Shown here: positions 1-9,504 of the stretch, piece after piece
How the letters are laid out: each line of letters starts with the position of its first letter
Numbering within the stretch: position 1 is the first letter of the stretch
Source: an uncultured Eubacterium sp.
GTDB lineage: Bacteria > Bacillota > Clostridia > Oscillospirales > Acutalibacteraceae
Direction of reading: 5' to 3'
Length of the DNA: 64,000 nt
NCBI GenBank assembly: GCA_944380635.1
Contig: CALWID010000002.1
Span: forward strand, 38,897-102,896
Program-made: the position numbers and the translations under genes
Notes under the pieces: generated by a model
Told to the model about the DNA's origin: nothing
Database searches by the model: none
Seen by the model: the letters and a program-made list of their open reading frames with translations, nothing else

Positions 1-1776
<1,776 letters not shown>

Positions 1777-1799
1777 TTATTATCAGCGTGAAAAACCGC

Positions 1800-2417
1800 T
1801 TACCTGCGGTGGAATATGCCCTCGTGAAATCCCTCCTGCTTAATGCAGACTTTAACGGATTCCAAAAGTATCTTTATATCAAGTTTAATACTCCAATTAT
1901 CGCAATATTCCTTATCATACTTCATTTTTTTCATAAGGGATATACTATCCCTGCCCTTAACCTGCGCAAGCCCCGTAAGCCCCGGGCGAAAACGGTAAAC
2001 TCCGTATTCAAGGCGCAGGCGGTGCGCTCTGATTTCGCTTGAAATAAGAGGGCGCGGGCCAACGAAACTCATATCTCCCTTAAGGATATTCCATAACTGC
2101 GGCAGTTCATCAAGGCTTGTGCGGCGCAGCACCCTGCCGAGTTTTGTAATATACTGCTCTGGATTTTCAAGTTCGCCCGTGGCGCAGTTGGGAGTATTGT
2201 TTTTCATAGTTTGAAATTTATAAATCTTAAAAGGTTTACCGCTCCTGCCGCGTCTTTCATGGGTAAAAAACACTTTTGTATCAGGTGTAAAGAAATTTAT
2301 TACGCATATTACAAGAAACAGCGGTGAAAGAATTATCAGCGCAAAAAAAGACGCAACTATATCAAACAGACGCTTAAATTTTAAGGGCGTAAACCACTTT
2401 TTAAAAAACGCTTTCAT
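1800..2417 (-). CDS. Undecaprenyl-phosphate sugar phosphotransferase (bacterial sugar transferase family)
   Basis: A 205-residue initiating glycosyl-phosphotransferase. Such enzymes move a sugar phosphate from a UDP-sugar to undecaprenyl phosphate and start capsule, exopolysaccharide or glycan assembly at the inner membrane. One N-terminal hydrophobic segment (residues about 15-42) precedes the catalytic part. The family motifs are present: YKFQTMK, RRTSLDELPQLWNILKGDMS, FVGPRP and RPGLTGLAQVKGR. The length matches the short PglC-like monotopic class that lacks the long multi-TM N-terminus. Its ATG overlaps the stop of the upstream cyclase gene by 4 bases, so the two are translationally coupled. 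No glycosyltransferase cluster surrounds it, which is unusual for this family. The sugar specificity cannot be read. Confidence 0.9.
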   Translation of the reverse strand: MKAFFKKWFTPLKFKRLFDIVASFFALIILSPLFLVICVINFFTPDTKVFFTHERRGRSGKPFKIYKFQTMKNNTPNCATGELENPEQYITKLGRVLRRTSLDELPQLWNILKGDMSFVGPRPLISSEIRAHRLRLEYGVYRFRPGLTGLAQVKGRDSISLMKKMKYDKEYCDNWSIKLDIKILLESVKVCIKQEGFHEGIFHRR

Positions 2418-3016
2418 AACTGTGCTTCCGTTGCAATTATGCCTTTAATAAGCAAGGCTCTGCACGGCGCCGCCTCGGCACCTCCTATTTTGAGCGGCGG
2501 GGCAAACAAAAAATATTCCCCCGGCTCAATATCCGTAAGATTGATACCCTCAAGCACCGCAATACCGTTATTAAGAAGTTCCCTGTGAACAGAGCCTTCA
2601 TTTTCGGCGCACGCTATGGAAACGGCGTCAATCCCCACAAGTTCAATATTAAATCTGCAAAGTTCAAACACTGCATTATCCATAAGATACCCGTTTGAAC
2701 CGCATTTTATAATAAGCCTTTTGCAGTCCCACGGCAAATTTTCCTCCACCCACTTTGCAGTTATCGGGCCGCTTGCCTCTTTAACAACACACCTGCCTAC
2801 AAATTTTGACACGGAAAGCATATCAACGCTCTCGCCGTCATCAAAATAATGCAAAGGCGCGTCTATATGCGCTCCTGTGTGGAGGCACATTGAAATATCC
2901 GAAAGATTGTACTCGCTGCCGTTTGCAATCGCCGCGCGGCGTTCAAGGCATGGTACACTGTCCCCCGGATAGAGGCTCGCCTTCATAATGTCAGGTGTAA
3001 TATCATAAATAAACAT
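2414..3016 (-). CDS. Cyclase-family metal-dependent hydrolase (kynurenine formamidase-like)
   Basis: About 200 residues of the Cyclase family (PF04199 type), which includes kynurenine formamidase and polyketide cyclases. The metal-binding signature HTGAHIDAPLHY is intact and corresponds to the family HxGTHxDxPxHF. I place the start at ATG 3016 (MFIYDITPDIM) because AGAGGT lies just upstream; an ATG 39 bases earlier adds residues unlike the family. Family members hydrolyse amides or act on cyclic substrates with a metal in the active site. Coupling to a sugar transferase by ATGA overlap gives no obvious pathway. Family assignment is firm; the substrate is unknown, and no other tryptophan-catabolism gene is nearby. 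Confidence 0.85.
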   Translation of the reverse strand: MFIYDITPDIMKASLYPGDSVPCLERRAAIANGSEYNLSDISMCLHTGAHIDAPLHYFDDGESVDMLSVSKFVGRCVVKEASGPITAKWVEENLPWDCKRLIIKCGSNGYLMDNAVFELCRFNIELVGIDAVSIACAENEGSVHRELLNNGIAVLEGINLTDIEPGEYFLFAPPLKIGGAEAAPCRALLIKGIIATEAQL

Positions 3017-3197
3017 CTTTAAACCTCTGGCGCAAAAAATCCGCCGAAAACTCAAAAAGACCTATATATGCACACAATTTTTCACAATTATACCATATGT
3101 GTGCTCATTATGCAATTTCTGTAACCACTTTTTAATAATTTTGATACAATTATATAAAATAATGCTTAAAAGCCGTTTGGCATTTTCATAAAAAAAT

Positions 3198-3275
3198 CCT
3201 CCCCTTACACAGGGGAGGAGGTGAGTTGAGGGTGCCTTGCGTTGAAACTGCCCCCTGCGCAGGGGAGGTGATGAG
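3198..3275. repeat. Dispersed hairpin repeat, copy 1
   Basis: A GC-rich imperfect repeat just past the stop of the DUF2804 gene. It contains the palindrome CCTCCCC-ttacaca-GGGGAGG (3198-3218), then GTGCCTTGCGTTGAAACTGC and a second palindrome CCCCTGCGCAGGGG. A related copy lies at 6505-6602. The layout resembles intergenic BOX/REP-like repeats and could fold in RNA and act as a terminator or mRNA stabiliser. Confidence 0.75.
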
Positions 3276-3287
3276 GTTTTGTCCAAA

Positions 3288-4328
3288 TCACCATTTATTG
3301 TGGACGCGCTCGGCGAACACCATTTTATCTTTTATTTTAATTTTTGTACCGTCGTCCAGAATTGCCGTGCCGGACATAAGCCCGAACACCTGGTGCGGTA
3401 TCATACACATTATTTTGGCGTCAATAGGGTCATACCTGTCTATAACCGGTTTGAAATCCATTTCAAACCGCCCGTCGGACGAAGTAAAAGTCCATGGCTC
3501 GGTATAAAGATATTTTTTACCGTTTCTCGGAATATTGAATTTGACTTCCTCCAGTTTGTGCGCCGTACCGTTATAAAAAAGCATATTTTCGCTTGCGGCG
3601 GAAGTATCGCCGAACCCATAACCAACATTAAAGCCAAAAACATTGCCGTCATCAAGTACCATCTGACCGGAACCCCAAAGCCAGGTATTATCATAAGTCC
3701 AAACGCCTCTGCCCCAGTCAAGCGTGGCAAGCGCGCCGTTTTCACGGGTAAAATCACGGCGTTTGCCGTCAAACTCAAAAAATCCTTCGGCGCGCATACA
3801 GTTTATTTTTTGATTATAATAAAAGTGTTTGTCCTTATTAAACGGCGTGGCAATTACCATGCTTTGCGGCGGAATATCTGATAAGCGAATATCAAAAATA
3901 AGCGCCTTTTTGGTGTTGCAATAATTATCAAACGAGCCGTAAAGGCGGCGCTCTTTTCCGTTATTTTCAAAGGTGAAATCGGCGGCGCCGGCACGGGCGT
4001 GAACATTGCCCGCCTCACTCGTCGGCGGCAGACCTACTTTGCCCATAGGGAAAAGTCTTATCCCTGCGCCGTTCATCTGCCTCGGCTCTTTGCCGAAACG
4101 CAGAATGGACGCGGATACTGTGCCGACATAACCGGCGTCCGATATTGTAAGGCATATGCCGTAATCCTGAGTGCCTATGTAATAATAATCCCACTCTTTG
4201 ATTCGGATTTTCGGCGCCTTTATATCTGCGCGCGAATATTGCCACAAAAGTTTTTTGGCGTACCCCGGCTCGGCGATATTGCCCTTTTCATCAAGCAGTT
4301 TTTGCGGTGCCGTAATTTCATGCTGCAT
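3288..4328 (-). CDS. DUF2804 domain-containing protein
   Basis: A 346-residue protein recognised as DUF2804 from its start (MQHEITAPQKLLDEKGNIAE), the KEWDYYYIGTQDYG block and the later LDWGRGVWTYDNTWLWGSG block, which are typical of that family. The predicted fold is mostly beta. No catalytic motif, signal peptide or membrane segment is visible. Family members are widespread in Clostridia and Actinobacteria and have no established biochemical role known to me. It starts at ATG 4328 behind a GGGGG-containing ribosome site, 15 bases downstream of the glycosylase gene on the same strand, so the two may share a transcript. Confidence 0.85.
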   Translation of the reverse strand: MQHEITAPQKLLDEKGNIAEPGYAKKLLWQYSRADIKAPKIRIKEWDYYYIGTQDYGICLTISDAGYVGTVSASILRFGKEPRQMNGAGIRLFPMGKVGLPPTSEAGNVHARAGAADFTFENNGKERRLYGSFDNYCNTKKALIFDIRLSDIPPQSMVIATPFNKDKHFYYNQKINCMRAEGFFEFDGKRRDFTRENGALATLDWGRGVWTYDNTWLWGSGQMVLDDGNVFGFNVGYGFGDTSAASENMLFYNGTAHKLEEVKFNIPRNGKKYLYTEPWTFTSSDGRFEMDFKPVIDRYDPIDAKIMCMIPHQVFGLMSGTAILDDGTKIKIKDKMVFAERVHNKW

Positions 4329-4343
4329 AAAAACGCCCCCTGG

Positions 4344-4838
4344 TTAAAGATATTGATTTATGATTTTATATTCTTCTATAAGTTTTTCAATGCCTGTCCG
4401 CGCGTTGGCAGGGCTTGGCGAAGGCAGGCACACGGCGTCCGCCCCCGTTTCCTTAAACTGATATTTGCGGTAAAATTTATACGCCGTCTTCCCCGTTGTA
4501 AAAATTATTTTTATATCCGCTGTATCAAGCACGGCGCTAAGATTGTTTGGAACGGCGTTTTTTATACTGCTGTCCGCCGCGCCGGTTATATCGCAGGAAC
4601 TGAGAGTATCCCAAAGCGCAATACGGTTTCTGAGCAAAAAGCGTATTTTATCCTCTTTGCTTTGCGGAACTTCTTCACCGCGAACTGCGGCAAGCACACG
4701 CCAAAACCGGTTTTGCGGATTTCCGTAATAAAAATTCGCCTGCCGCGATTTGGGCGACGGCATTGTGCCCAAAATAAGCACGCGGCTGTTTTCATCATAC
4801 ACCGGAGGAATAGTGTGAATAATATGTTCGTATCTCAT
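4344..4838 (-). CDS. Hypoxanthine-DNA glycosylase (uracil-DNA glycosylase superfamily)
   Basis: A 164-residue member of the UDG superfamily, closest in motif pattern to the DNA-deoxyinosine (hypoxanthine) glycosylases. Motif 1 reads LGTMPSPKSRQ followed by FYYGNPQNRFWRVL, and the distal loop reads CLPSPSPANA. These enzymes remove deaminated adenine (hypoxanthine) from DNA and so start base-excision repair. Length is typical. The start at 4838 (MRYEHI) has only a weak ribosome site. It is followed by the DUF2804 gene. Which deaminated base is preferred is inferred from the family. Confidence 0.88.
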   Translation of the reverse strand: MRYEHIIHTIPPVYDENSRVLILGTMPSPKSRQANFYYGNPQNRFWRVLAAVRGEEVPQSKEDKIRFLLRNRIALWDTLSSCDITGAADSSIKNAVPNNLSAVLDTADIKIIFTTGKTAYKFYRKYQFKETGADAVCLPSPSPANARTGIEKLIEEYKIINQYL

Positions 4839-4896
4839 AATCTGATATTACCACATATGCCGAAAAAATAAAAGCGAAAAAACCGCAAAAAAAGTG

Positions 4897-4925
4897 TTGA
4901 CATATTAAATATTTTTTGCTATTAT
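4897..4925 (+). promoter_or_regulatory. Sigma-A promoter for tRNA-Asn
   Basis: TTGACA at 4897-4902 and TATTAT at 4920-4925, separated by 17 bases, 27 bases before the tRNA. It is a near-consensus vegetative promoter, as expected for a stable RNA gene. Confidence 0.85.
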
Positions 4926-4952
4926 ATTAAAGCGCTTGAGAGTTGCAGATAT

Positions 4953-5028
4953 TCCTCAATAGCTCAGTCGGTAGAGCATGCGGCTGTTAACCGCAGGGTC
5001 GTTGGTTCGAGTCCAACTTGGGGAGCCA
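4953..5028 (+). tRNA. tRNA-Asn (GTT)
   Basis: The acceptor stem TCCTCAA pairs with TTGGGGA (one G-T pair). The anticodon loop CTGTTAA gives anticodon GTT for asparagine, the T arm carries GGTTCGAGTCC, and the CCA is encoded. Total length is 76 nt. Confidence 0.97.
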
Positions 5029-5030
5029 AA

Positions 5031-5069
5031 AAAGGGAATCGTGTTCGCACGGTTCCCTTTATTTTTTTT
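5031..5069 (+). terminator. Intrinsic terminator after tRNA-Asn
   Basis: Stem AAAGGGAA..CGTG-ttcg-CACG..TTCCCTTT followed by a run of T. It lies directly after the encoded CCA of the tRNA. Confidence 0.9.
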
Positions 5070-5100
5070 AGTTTGATTTTATAAAGTTTGGAGGAGTGTT

Positions 5101-6423
5101 ATGAAAAGCAAAATCATTGTTGCCGGAATGGGGCACGGCGGGCTTGCCGCGGCCGCAATACTTGCAAAAGCCGGATATGAAGTAACCGTTTATGAGCAAA
5201 AGAGCGCCGGAACGCTTGGATATGACTGGACGGACATTTTTGACCCGAAAGCATTTGCGGCGGCGGGGCTGCCCATGCCTGAAAAGGAACTTTACACCTA
5301 CAAAGAAGATATGACTTTCTTTAACCCCTCCATGACTGTAGGGCTGAAACAGCATGTGCCGGCGGACAAGCGTGAAATAAAAATGGAACGGCGGGATTTA
5401 TATGCCCACCTGATACGCTGCGCTGAGGAAAGCGGCGCAAAACTTGTGTATGACTGCAAAGTGCGCGCGCCGATTATGGCGGGCAGCCGTGTTGTTGGCA
5501 TTTCTACCGAGCGCGGCGATTTTTACGCAGACCTTATTATAGACTCCTGCGGCATGGATTCACCCGTAAGGAAAAACCTGCCGCCCGAAATTCCGGTGGA
5601 AAAAACCGCAGACAGAAAAGACAGAATATCAATCTACCGCGCGTTTTTTGACAGAGCGGATATGAAAGATGTGCAAGACAAATTTAAGGTTATTTTATTT
5701 GCAGACGGCATTTGCGGAATCAGTTGGATAGCGACCGAGGACAAATATACAGACCTGCTGATTGGCAGATTTGAAGATTTCGGCGAAGATGAAGTGCATC
5801 GTTTTTCTGATTTTTTACGCGAAACAAACCCTCAACTCGGCAAAAAAGTTATGCGCGGCGGTCAATTCGTGCAGATACCTGTTCGGCAGCCGCTTTCCGT
5901 TATGGTGTGGGACGGATATGCCGCCGTTGGCGACAGCGCTTTTATGACGGTTCCGCTAATCGGCTCCGGAATTGCGAATTCCCTGCGCGCGGCGCGGTTC
6001 CTTGCGGATACGGTGCTTGCCGATACTTACGCAAGATTTGACTGCGAAACGCTGTGGCAGTATGAGGTAAAATATTTCCGTGAACTCGGGCGCGGACTTG
6101 CTCCGCTTGCCGCGGCGAAACGGCTGCTGCTCAATATGAGTGCCGATGATATTGACTATTTCTTTGAATCCGGCACGCTGAATGAAGACAATATTACAAT
6201 GACCGCTGATTTTCACAGCCTTTTTGATTTGATAAAATTTGACCCGGCTGACCTGCTTAAAAAAGGCAGAAACATATGCAAAAACAAAACAGCAATGAAA
6301 AAACTGCTTGCCGGAGTGCCTAAAATAGCGGGCGCAATGGCGGCAAGCGCCGCTATTCCAAAGCAGTGGAACGAAAAAGCCGTGCGCCGCTGGGCGGCAG
6401 ATTATTCCGCCTGTTTCAGATAA
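5101..6423 (+). CDS. FAD-dependent oxidoreductase (geranylgeranyl-reductase-like)
   Basis: A 440-residue flavoprotein. The N-terminus carries the FAD dinucleotide-binding signature (IIVAGMGHGGLAAAAILAKAG, shown in two parts: IIVAGMGHGG, LAAAAILAKAG) ending at an acidic residue in VTVYEQ. A second FAD motif, GYAAVGDSAFMTVPLIGSG, lies near residue 280. This architecture is shared by the monooxygenase/geranylgeranyl-reductase group, which hydroxylates or reduces hydrophobic substrates. GGAGGAG sits 8 bases before ATG 5101. The gene stands alone between the tRNA-Asn terminator and a repeat. Membership of the FAD superfamily is secure; the substrate is not readable. Confidence 0.8.
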   Translation: MKSKIIVAGMGHGGLAAAAILAKAGYEVTVYEQKSAGTLGYDWTDIFDPKAFAAAGLPMPEKELYTYKEDMTFFNPSMTVGLKQHVPADKREIKMERRDLYAHLIRCAEESGAKLVYDCKVRAPIMAGSRVVGISTERGDFYADLIIDSCGMDSPVRKNLPPEIPVEKTADRKDRISIYRAFFDRADMKDVQDKFKVILFADGICGISWIATEDKYTDLLIGRFEDFGEDEVHRFSDFLRETNPQLGKKVMRGGQFVQIPVRQPLSVMVWDGYAAVGDSAFMTVPLIGSGIANSLRAARFLADTVLADTYARFDCETLWQYEVKYFRELGRGLAPLAAAKRLLLNMSADDIDYFFESGTLNEDNITMTADFHSLFDLIKFDPADLLKKGRNICKNKTAMKKLLAGVPKIAGAMAASAAIPKQWNEKAVRRWAADYSACFR

Positions 6424-6504
6424 ATAAAAAAACGCAAAGAACTAACTTTGACTGAGGGATTGTTAATATATTTTTTGTTTTTTATGTGTTTCAGCACCTT
6501 ACAA

Positions 6505-6602
6505 CAACCCCTCCGTCAACTTCGTTGACACCTCCCCTTACACAGGGGAGGCGATAAAGTGAGGAGTGGCTTGCGTTGAAACTGCCCCTTACGCAGAGGG
6601 AT
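6505..6602. repeat. Dispersed hairpin repeat, copy 2
   Basis: Related to 3198-3275: the same palindrome CCTCCCC-ttacaca-GGGGAGG (6531-6551), then CTTGCGTTGAAACTGCCCC and a TTACGCAGAGGG half-palindrome. A small hairpin, GTCAACttcGTTGAC, precedes it. With the terminator at 6628 it fills most of the 311-base gap between the oxidoreductase and the next gene. Confidence 0.75.
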
Positions 6603-6627
6603 AAAATATAGCGGACAGCGGGCAAAG

Positions 6628-6664
6628 TGCCCTTTGGCAAAATAATTTGCCAAAGGGCATTTTT
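6628..6664 (+). terminator. Strong intrinsic terminator
   Basis: A perfect 14-bp stem, TGCCCTTTGGCAAA / TTTGCCAAAGGGCA, with a 4-base loop, followed by TTTTT. It separates the oxidoreductase and repeat from the operon starting at 6735. Confidence 0.9.
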
Positions 6665-6734
6665 AATGCTATAATAAAATAAGTTAAAATAACCGCAAAC
6701 ACACTTATTTTCTGCAAAAACGGGGAAACAGATT

Positions 6735-7544
6735 ATGAAAGAAAGATATATTGATTACATTGATAAATCCCTGCCTGACAGACCCGGGGACTCTGTTCTT
6801 TATCAATTCAAAAGAAAAATACTTGACGAAATGACGGCTATGGACAGCACGGTGGAGGCGCGCGGGCTTAATGACAAAAAAGTACGCGAAGACCTGATTA
6901 TAAGCGAATACCCTAATCTTGCTGGCAAATACGCCGTTTACTTTGACAAAAAAACTCAAAAACAGCGCTCAAAGCGAAATCTGATTGCAAACATAATAGG
7001 CTCTTTGGTATACATACTTGTGCTGCTGATAATATTTTTGGGCACGAGTTTTGTAACCCACCGCTGGGGCAGCACATGGGTAATTATGGTTGACGGAATA
7101 CTGCTTTGGGCAGACTACCTGCTGCTGCTCGGAGTTGCAAAGATAACTTCAATGCGGCGCGCGTTTCATATTTTTGCAAGAATACTTTTGAGCATAGCGG
7201 TAATGGTATTTGCCGTTGCGGTATTTTTGGTATGCATGGCAATTTTTCACCTGCCGCACAGTTGGCTTATAGTAATTGCCGGCATTGCCGCGATATTTGC
7301 AGCGGATAGTTTTTATGTTTTTGTAACAAGGCAAAAACTTGCCGTTATATTTTACCTGGCGTATATACCCGCTTTTATAACAATGATTTATATTATTTTG
7401 GGTGCGCTGAGCATTATTCCGTGGTCGCCCGGCTGGGTAATGATACCTCTTTCACTGCTGATTGACGCGGTAATAGCAGCCGCGCTTATAATACGCAACA
7501 AAAAGATTGCGCGGGAGGTGGCAAAACATTGGAACGAAGATTAA
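6735..7544 (+). CDS. Multi-pass membrane protein with DUF1700-like N-terminus
   Basis: A 269-residue protein. The first 75 residues are soluble and charged and resemble the helical N-terminal domain of DUF1700/HAAS-type proteins. About six hydrophobic segments follow from residue 83 to 258. The pattern (short cytoplasmic helical domain, then a transmembrane bundle, then a charged tail) is common in Clostridia membrane proteins next to PadR-type regulators, but no such regulator is present here. Its end overlaps the start of the condensation-fold gene by 16 bases, so the two are coupled. No enzymatic motif is visible. A role in the envelope is inferred from the neighbours. Confidence 0.6.
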   Translation: MKERYIDYIDKSLPDRPGDSVLYQFKRKILDEMTAMDSTVEARGLNDKKVREDLIISEYPNLAGKYAVYFDKKTQKQRSKRNLIANIIGSLVYILVLLIIFLGTSFVTHRWGSTWVIMVDGILLWADYLLLLGVAKITSMRRAFHIFARILLSIAVMVFAVAVFLVCMAIFHLPHSWLIVIAGIAAIFAADSFYVFVTRQKLAVIFYLAYIPAFITMIYIILGALSIIPWSPGWVMIPLSLLIDAVIAAALIIRNKKIAREVAKHWNED

Positions 7545-8809
7545 ACGCTGAACTTTGGGATAAAATGCATTATCTGTTTCGTGATTTTAACGACAGAATG
7601 GTGCATGTTGAACTGCGATATGATTTTGAAATAGACTTAGATGCGCTAAAAACTGTGCTTATATGCTTTTTTGAAAAAGCACCGGTGCTTCACTCTTCAT
7701 TTACGGATAATCATGTGCGCCCGTACTGGACGGTTAACGATTACACCGTTGATGAGATTCTGACGGTGAAAACCGTTTCCGCCGACGAACTTGACAGCGA
7801 GATAGATTCATTCCTTACGCAGTGCATTCCGCCGGAGGCAAAACTGCAAATGCAGGTTGCCGTATTTAACTGCGGCGGAAAATCCACCCTGTGCGTTGTT
7901 GAAAACCATATGTGTATGGACGGCGGCGACTTTAAATACTTTATGAACGCGCTGTGCAAAAATTACAGCGATTATGTAAACAAAAAAGCAAGCCCCATAA
8001 ACTTAAAAACGGGCACTCGTTCTTATGAATCCGTTTATGAGGATTTTTCACCCGCTGAAAAGCATATGGCAAAAAATCTTTTTCGCAACATAAACGCAAA
8101 AGACGACCACGCTTTTCCCCTGACTCCGGATAATATCCGCGACCATTCATTCATAGCCCGCAGAACTTTGCCCGCGGAACTGTTTGACCCGATAAAATCA
8201 GCCGGTAAAGCGCACGGCGCAACAATAAACGATATGCTAACCGCGGCGTATTTTCACAGCGTTTATGAACTTGCGGGGTTTGACAGAAATGAATCCGTAT
8301 CCATTTCCTGCGCAATCGACCTGCGCCGGCATATAAAAGACAGTTCGGACACAGGCGTTACGAACCACACTGCGTGGATGCAGTGCAGAGTGCCGCGCTG
8401 CGGAAAAGACATTTTTGAAACTCTTAAATTCACAATAGAAAGTGTAAATCAGTTTAAAAGCGACCGCTTTATAGGTCTGCACGGATTGCCGCTGCTGTCA
8501 TTAGGATACAAGATACTGCCGCAGGCGGCGTCTGAAGAAATAGTTAAAATAGGATATTCAAACCCGCTTATGGCGATGAGCAACATAGGCATACTTGATG
8601 TTAAAAAACTTGCGCTTGACGGCAATGAACCTACCGACGGATTTATGAGCGGCGCTGTAAAATACAAGCCCTATGCTCTGCTTTCCGTTACCACGCTTAG
8701 AAAAAACATTACTTTTTCAATGTGCGTGCGCGGCAACGACGATGACCGAAAAATTGTTGAGCGTTTCTTTGACCTGCTTGAAAAAAATATAAATCTGCTT
8801 ATTAAATAA
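7529..8809 (+). CDS. Condensation-domain-fold acyltransferase-like protein
   Basis: A 426-residue stand-alone protein of the chloramphenicol-acetyltransferase/condensation superfamily, resembling PapA- or alcohol-acyltransferase-type enzymes. The HHxxxDG active motif appears as NHMCMDGG (residues 126-133): the first His is Asn, while the second, catalytic His127 and the structural Asp131 are kept. Superfamily members transfer acyl groups to hydroxyl or amino groups. It starts with TTG at 7529, set by GGGAGGTGG nine bases upstream, inside the end of the preceding membrane-protein gene. A HAD phosphatase gene follows 24 bases later. Together these suggest modification of a lipid, glycolipid or cell-surface alcohol; the acceptor is unknown. 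Confidence 0.75.
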   Translation: MERRLNAELWDKMHYLFRDFNDRMVHVELRYDFEIDLDALKTVLICFFEKAPVLHSSFTDNHVRPYWTVNDYTVDEILTVKTVSADELDSEIDSFLTQCIPPEAKLQMQVAVFNCGGKSTLCVVENHMCMDGGDFKYFMNALCKNYSDYVNKKASPINLKTGTRSYESVYEDFSPAEKHMAKNLFRNINAKDDHAFPLTPDNIRDHSFIARRTLPAELFDPIKSAGKAHGATINDMLTAAYFHSVYELAGFDRNESVSISCAIDLRRHIKDSSDTGVTNHTAWMQCRVPRCGKDIFETLKFTIESVNQFKSDRFIGLHGLPLLSLGYKILPQAASEEIVKIGYSNPLMAMSNIGILDVKKLALDGNEPTDGFMSGAVKYKPYALLSVTTLRKNITFSMCVRGNDDDRKIVERFFDLLEKNINLLIK

Positions 8810-8833
8810 ACGCTTGGTTACAGGGGGAAATAT

Positions 8834-9394
8834 ATGCGGGTGCTTGATTTTGACAACACTGTTTACAGCGGTGAAAGCGTGCTTGATTTTTATATTTTCA
8901 GCCTGCGGTACAACCCGAAAGCGGTAAAATTGTTATTTACCGTGCTGAAATACGCCCTTAGATACAAGGCGGGCAAAATGACTTTGGAAGAACTTGAAAA
9001 GGGCTGCGCCGCATATGCTCACGATTATATATGCTCTTTTTCAGAACCTGAAAAAATGGTGGTTTCATTTTGGAACAGCCATATGAAAAAAATTAAAAAA
9101 TGGTATACGCCGCAAAAAGACGATATAATTATGACAGCCTCTTTCAATGTGATTATGGACGAAGTTTGCAAAAGGCTGGGCGTTTCCCGCTGTGTGTGCT
9201 CTGTTATAAACAAGGATACGCTTGAGGTTGAATACCTGAATTTCAATAAAAATAAGAAAGAAAAATTTATCGAACTGTTCGGCGGCGCCGTGATAGACGA
9301 ATTTTATACGGACAGTATCAGCGATATGCCGATGATTGAGATTGCAAAATCCGCATACCTTGTGCGCGGCAGCAAAATTAAAAGAATTAAATAA
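8834..9394 (+). CDS. HAD-IB family phosphatase
   Basis: A 186-residue HAD hydrolase of the phosphoserine-phosphatase-like (IB) class. Motif I is LDFDNTVYSG with nucleophile Asp5 and acid/base Asp7. Motif II is the Ser of MTAS, motif III is the Lys cluster KNKKEK, and motif IV is YTDSISDMPM. The helical cap between motifs I and II is compact. The enzyme should dephosphorylate a small phosphomonoester in the cytoplasm. It is the last gene of the 6735-9394 operon and ends just before a terminator. HAD-IB fold is clear; the substrate is open. Confidence 0.85.
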   Translation: MRVLDFDNTVYSGESVLDFYIFSLRYNPKAVKLLFTVLKYALRYKAGKMTLEELEKGCAAYAHDYICSFSEPEKMVVSFWNSHMKKIKKWYTPQKDDIIMTASFNVIMDEVCKRLGVSRCVCSVINKDTLEVEYLNFNKNKKEKFIELFGGAVIDEFYTDSISDMPMIEIAKSAYLVRGSKIKRIK

Positions 9395-9422
9395 CGCATT
9401 TAAAGTAATTAACATAAACAAA

Positions 9423-9458
9423 CCGCCGTTTCGGAATAACCGAAGCGGCGGCGTTTTT
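9423..9458 (+). terminator. Intrinsic terminator between convergent operons
   Basis: Stem CCGCCG.TTCGG / CCGAA.CGGCGG with a 5-base loop and GTTTTT tail. It follows the HAD gene and faces the 3' end of the convergent symporter gene. Confidence 0.85.
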
Positions 9459-9504
9459 ATTGATTAAGGTATTTTGCGTATTTCCAAAAACTTTTATAAA
9501 GGCG

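Noticed and set aside
3062-3286. 74-residue reverse frame over the first hairpin repeat
   Set aside because: Its N-terminal part simply translates the repeat and it has no ribosome site.
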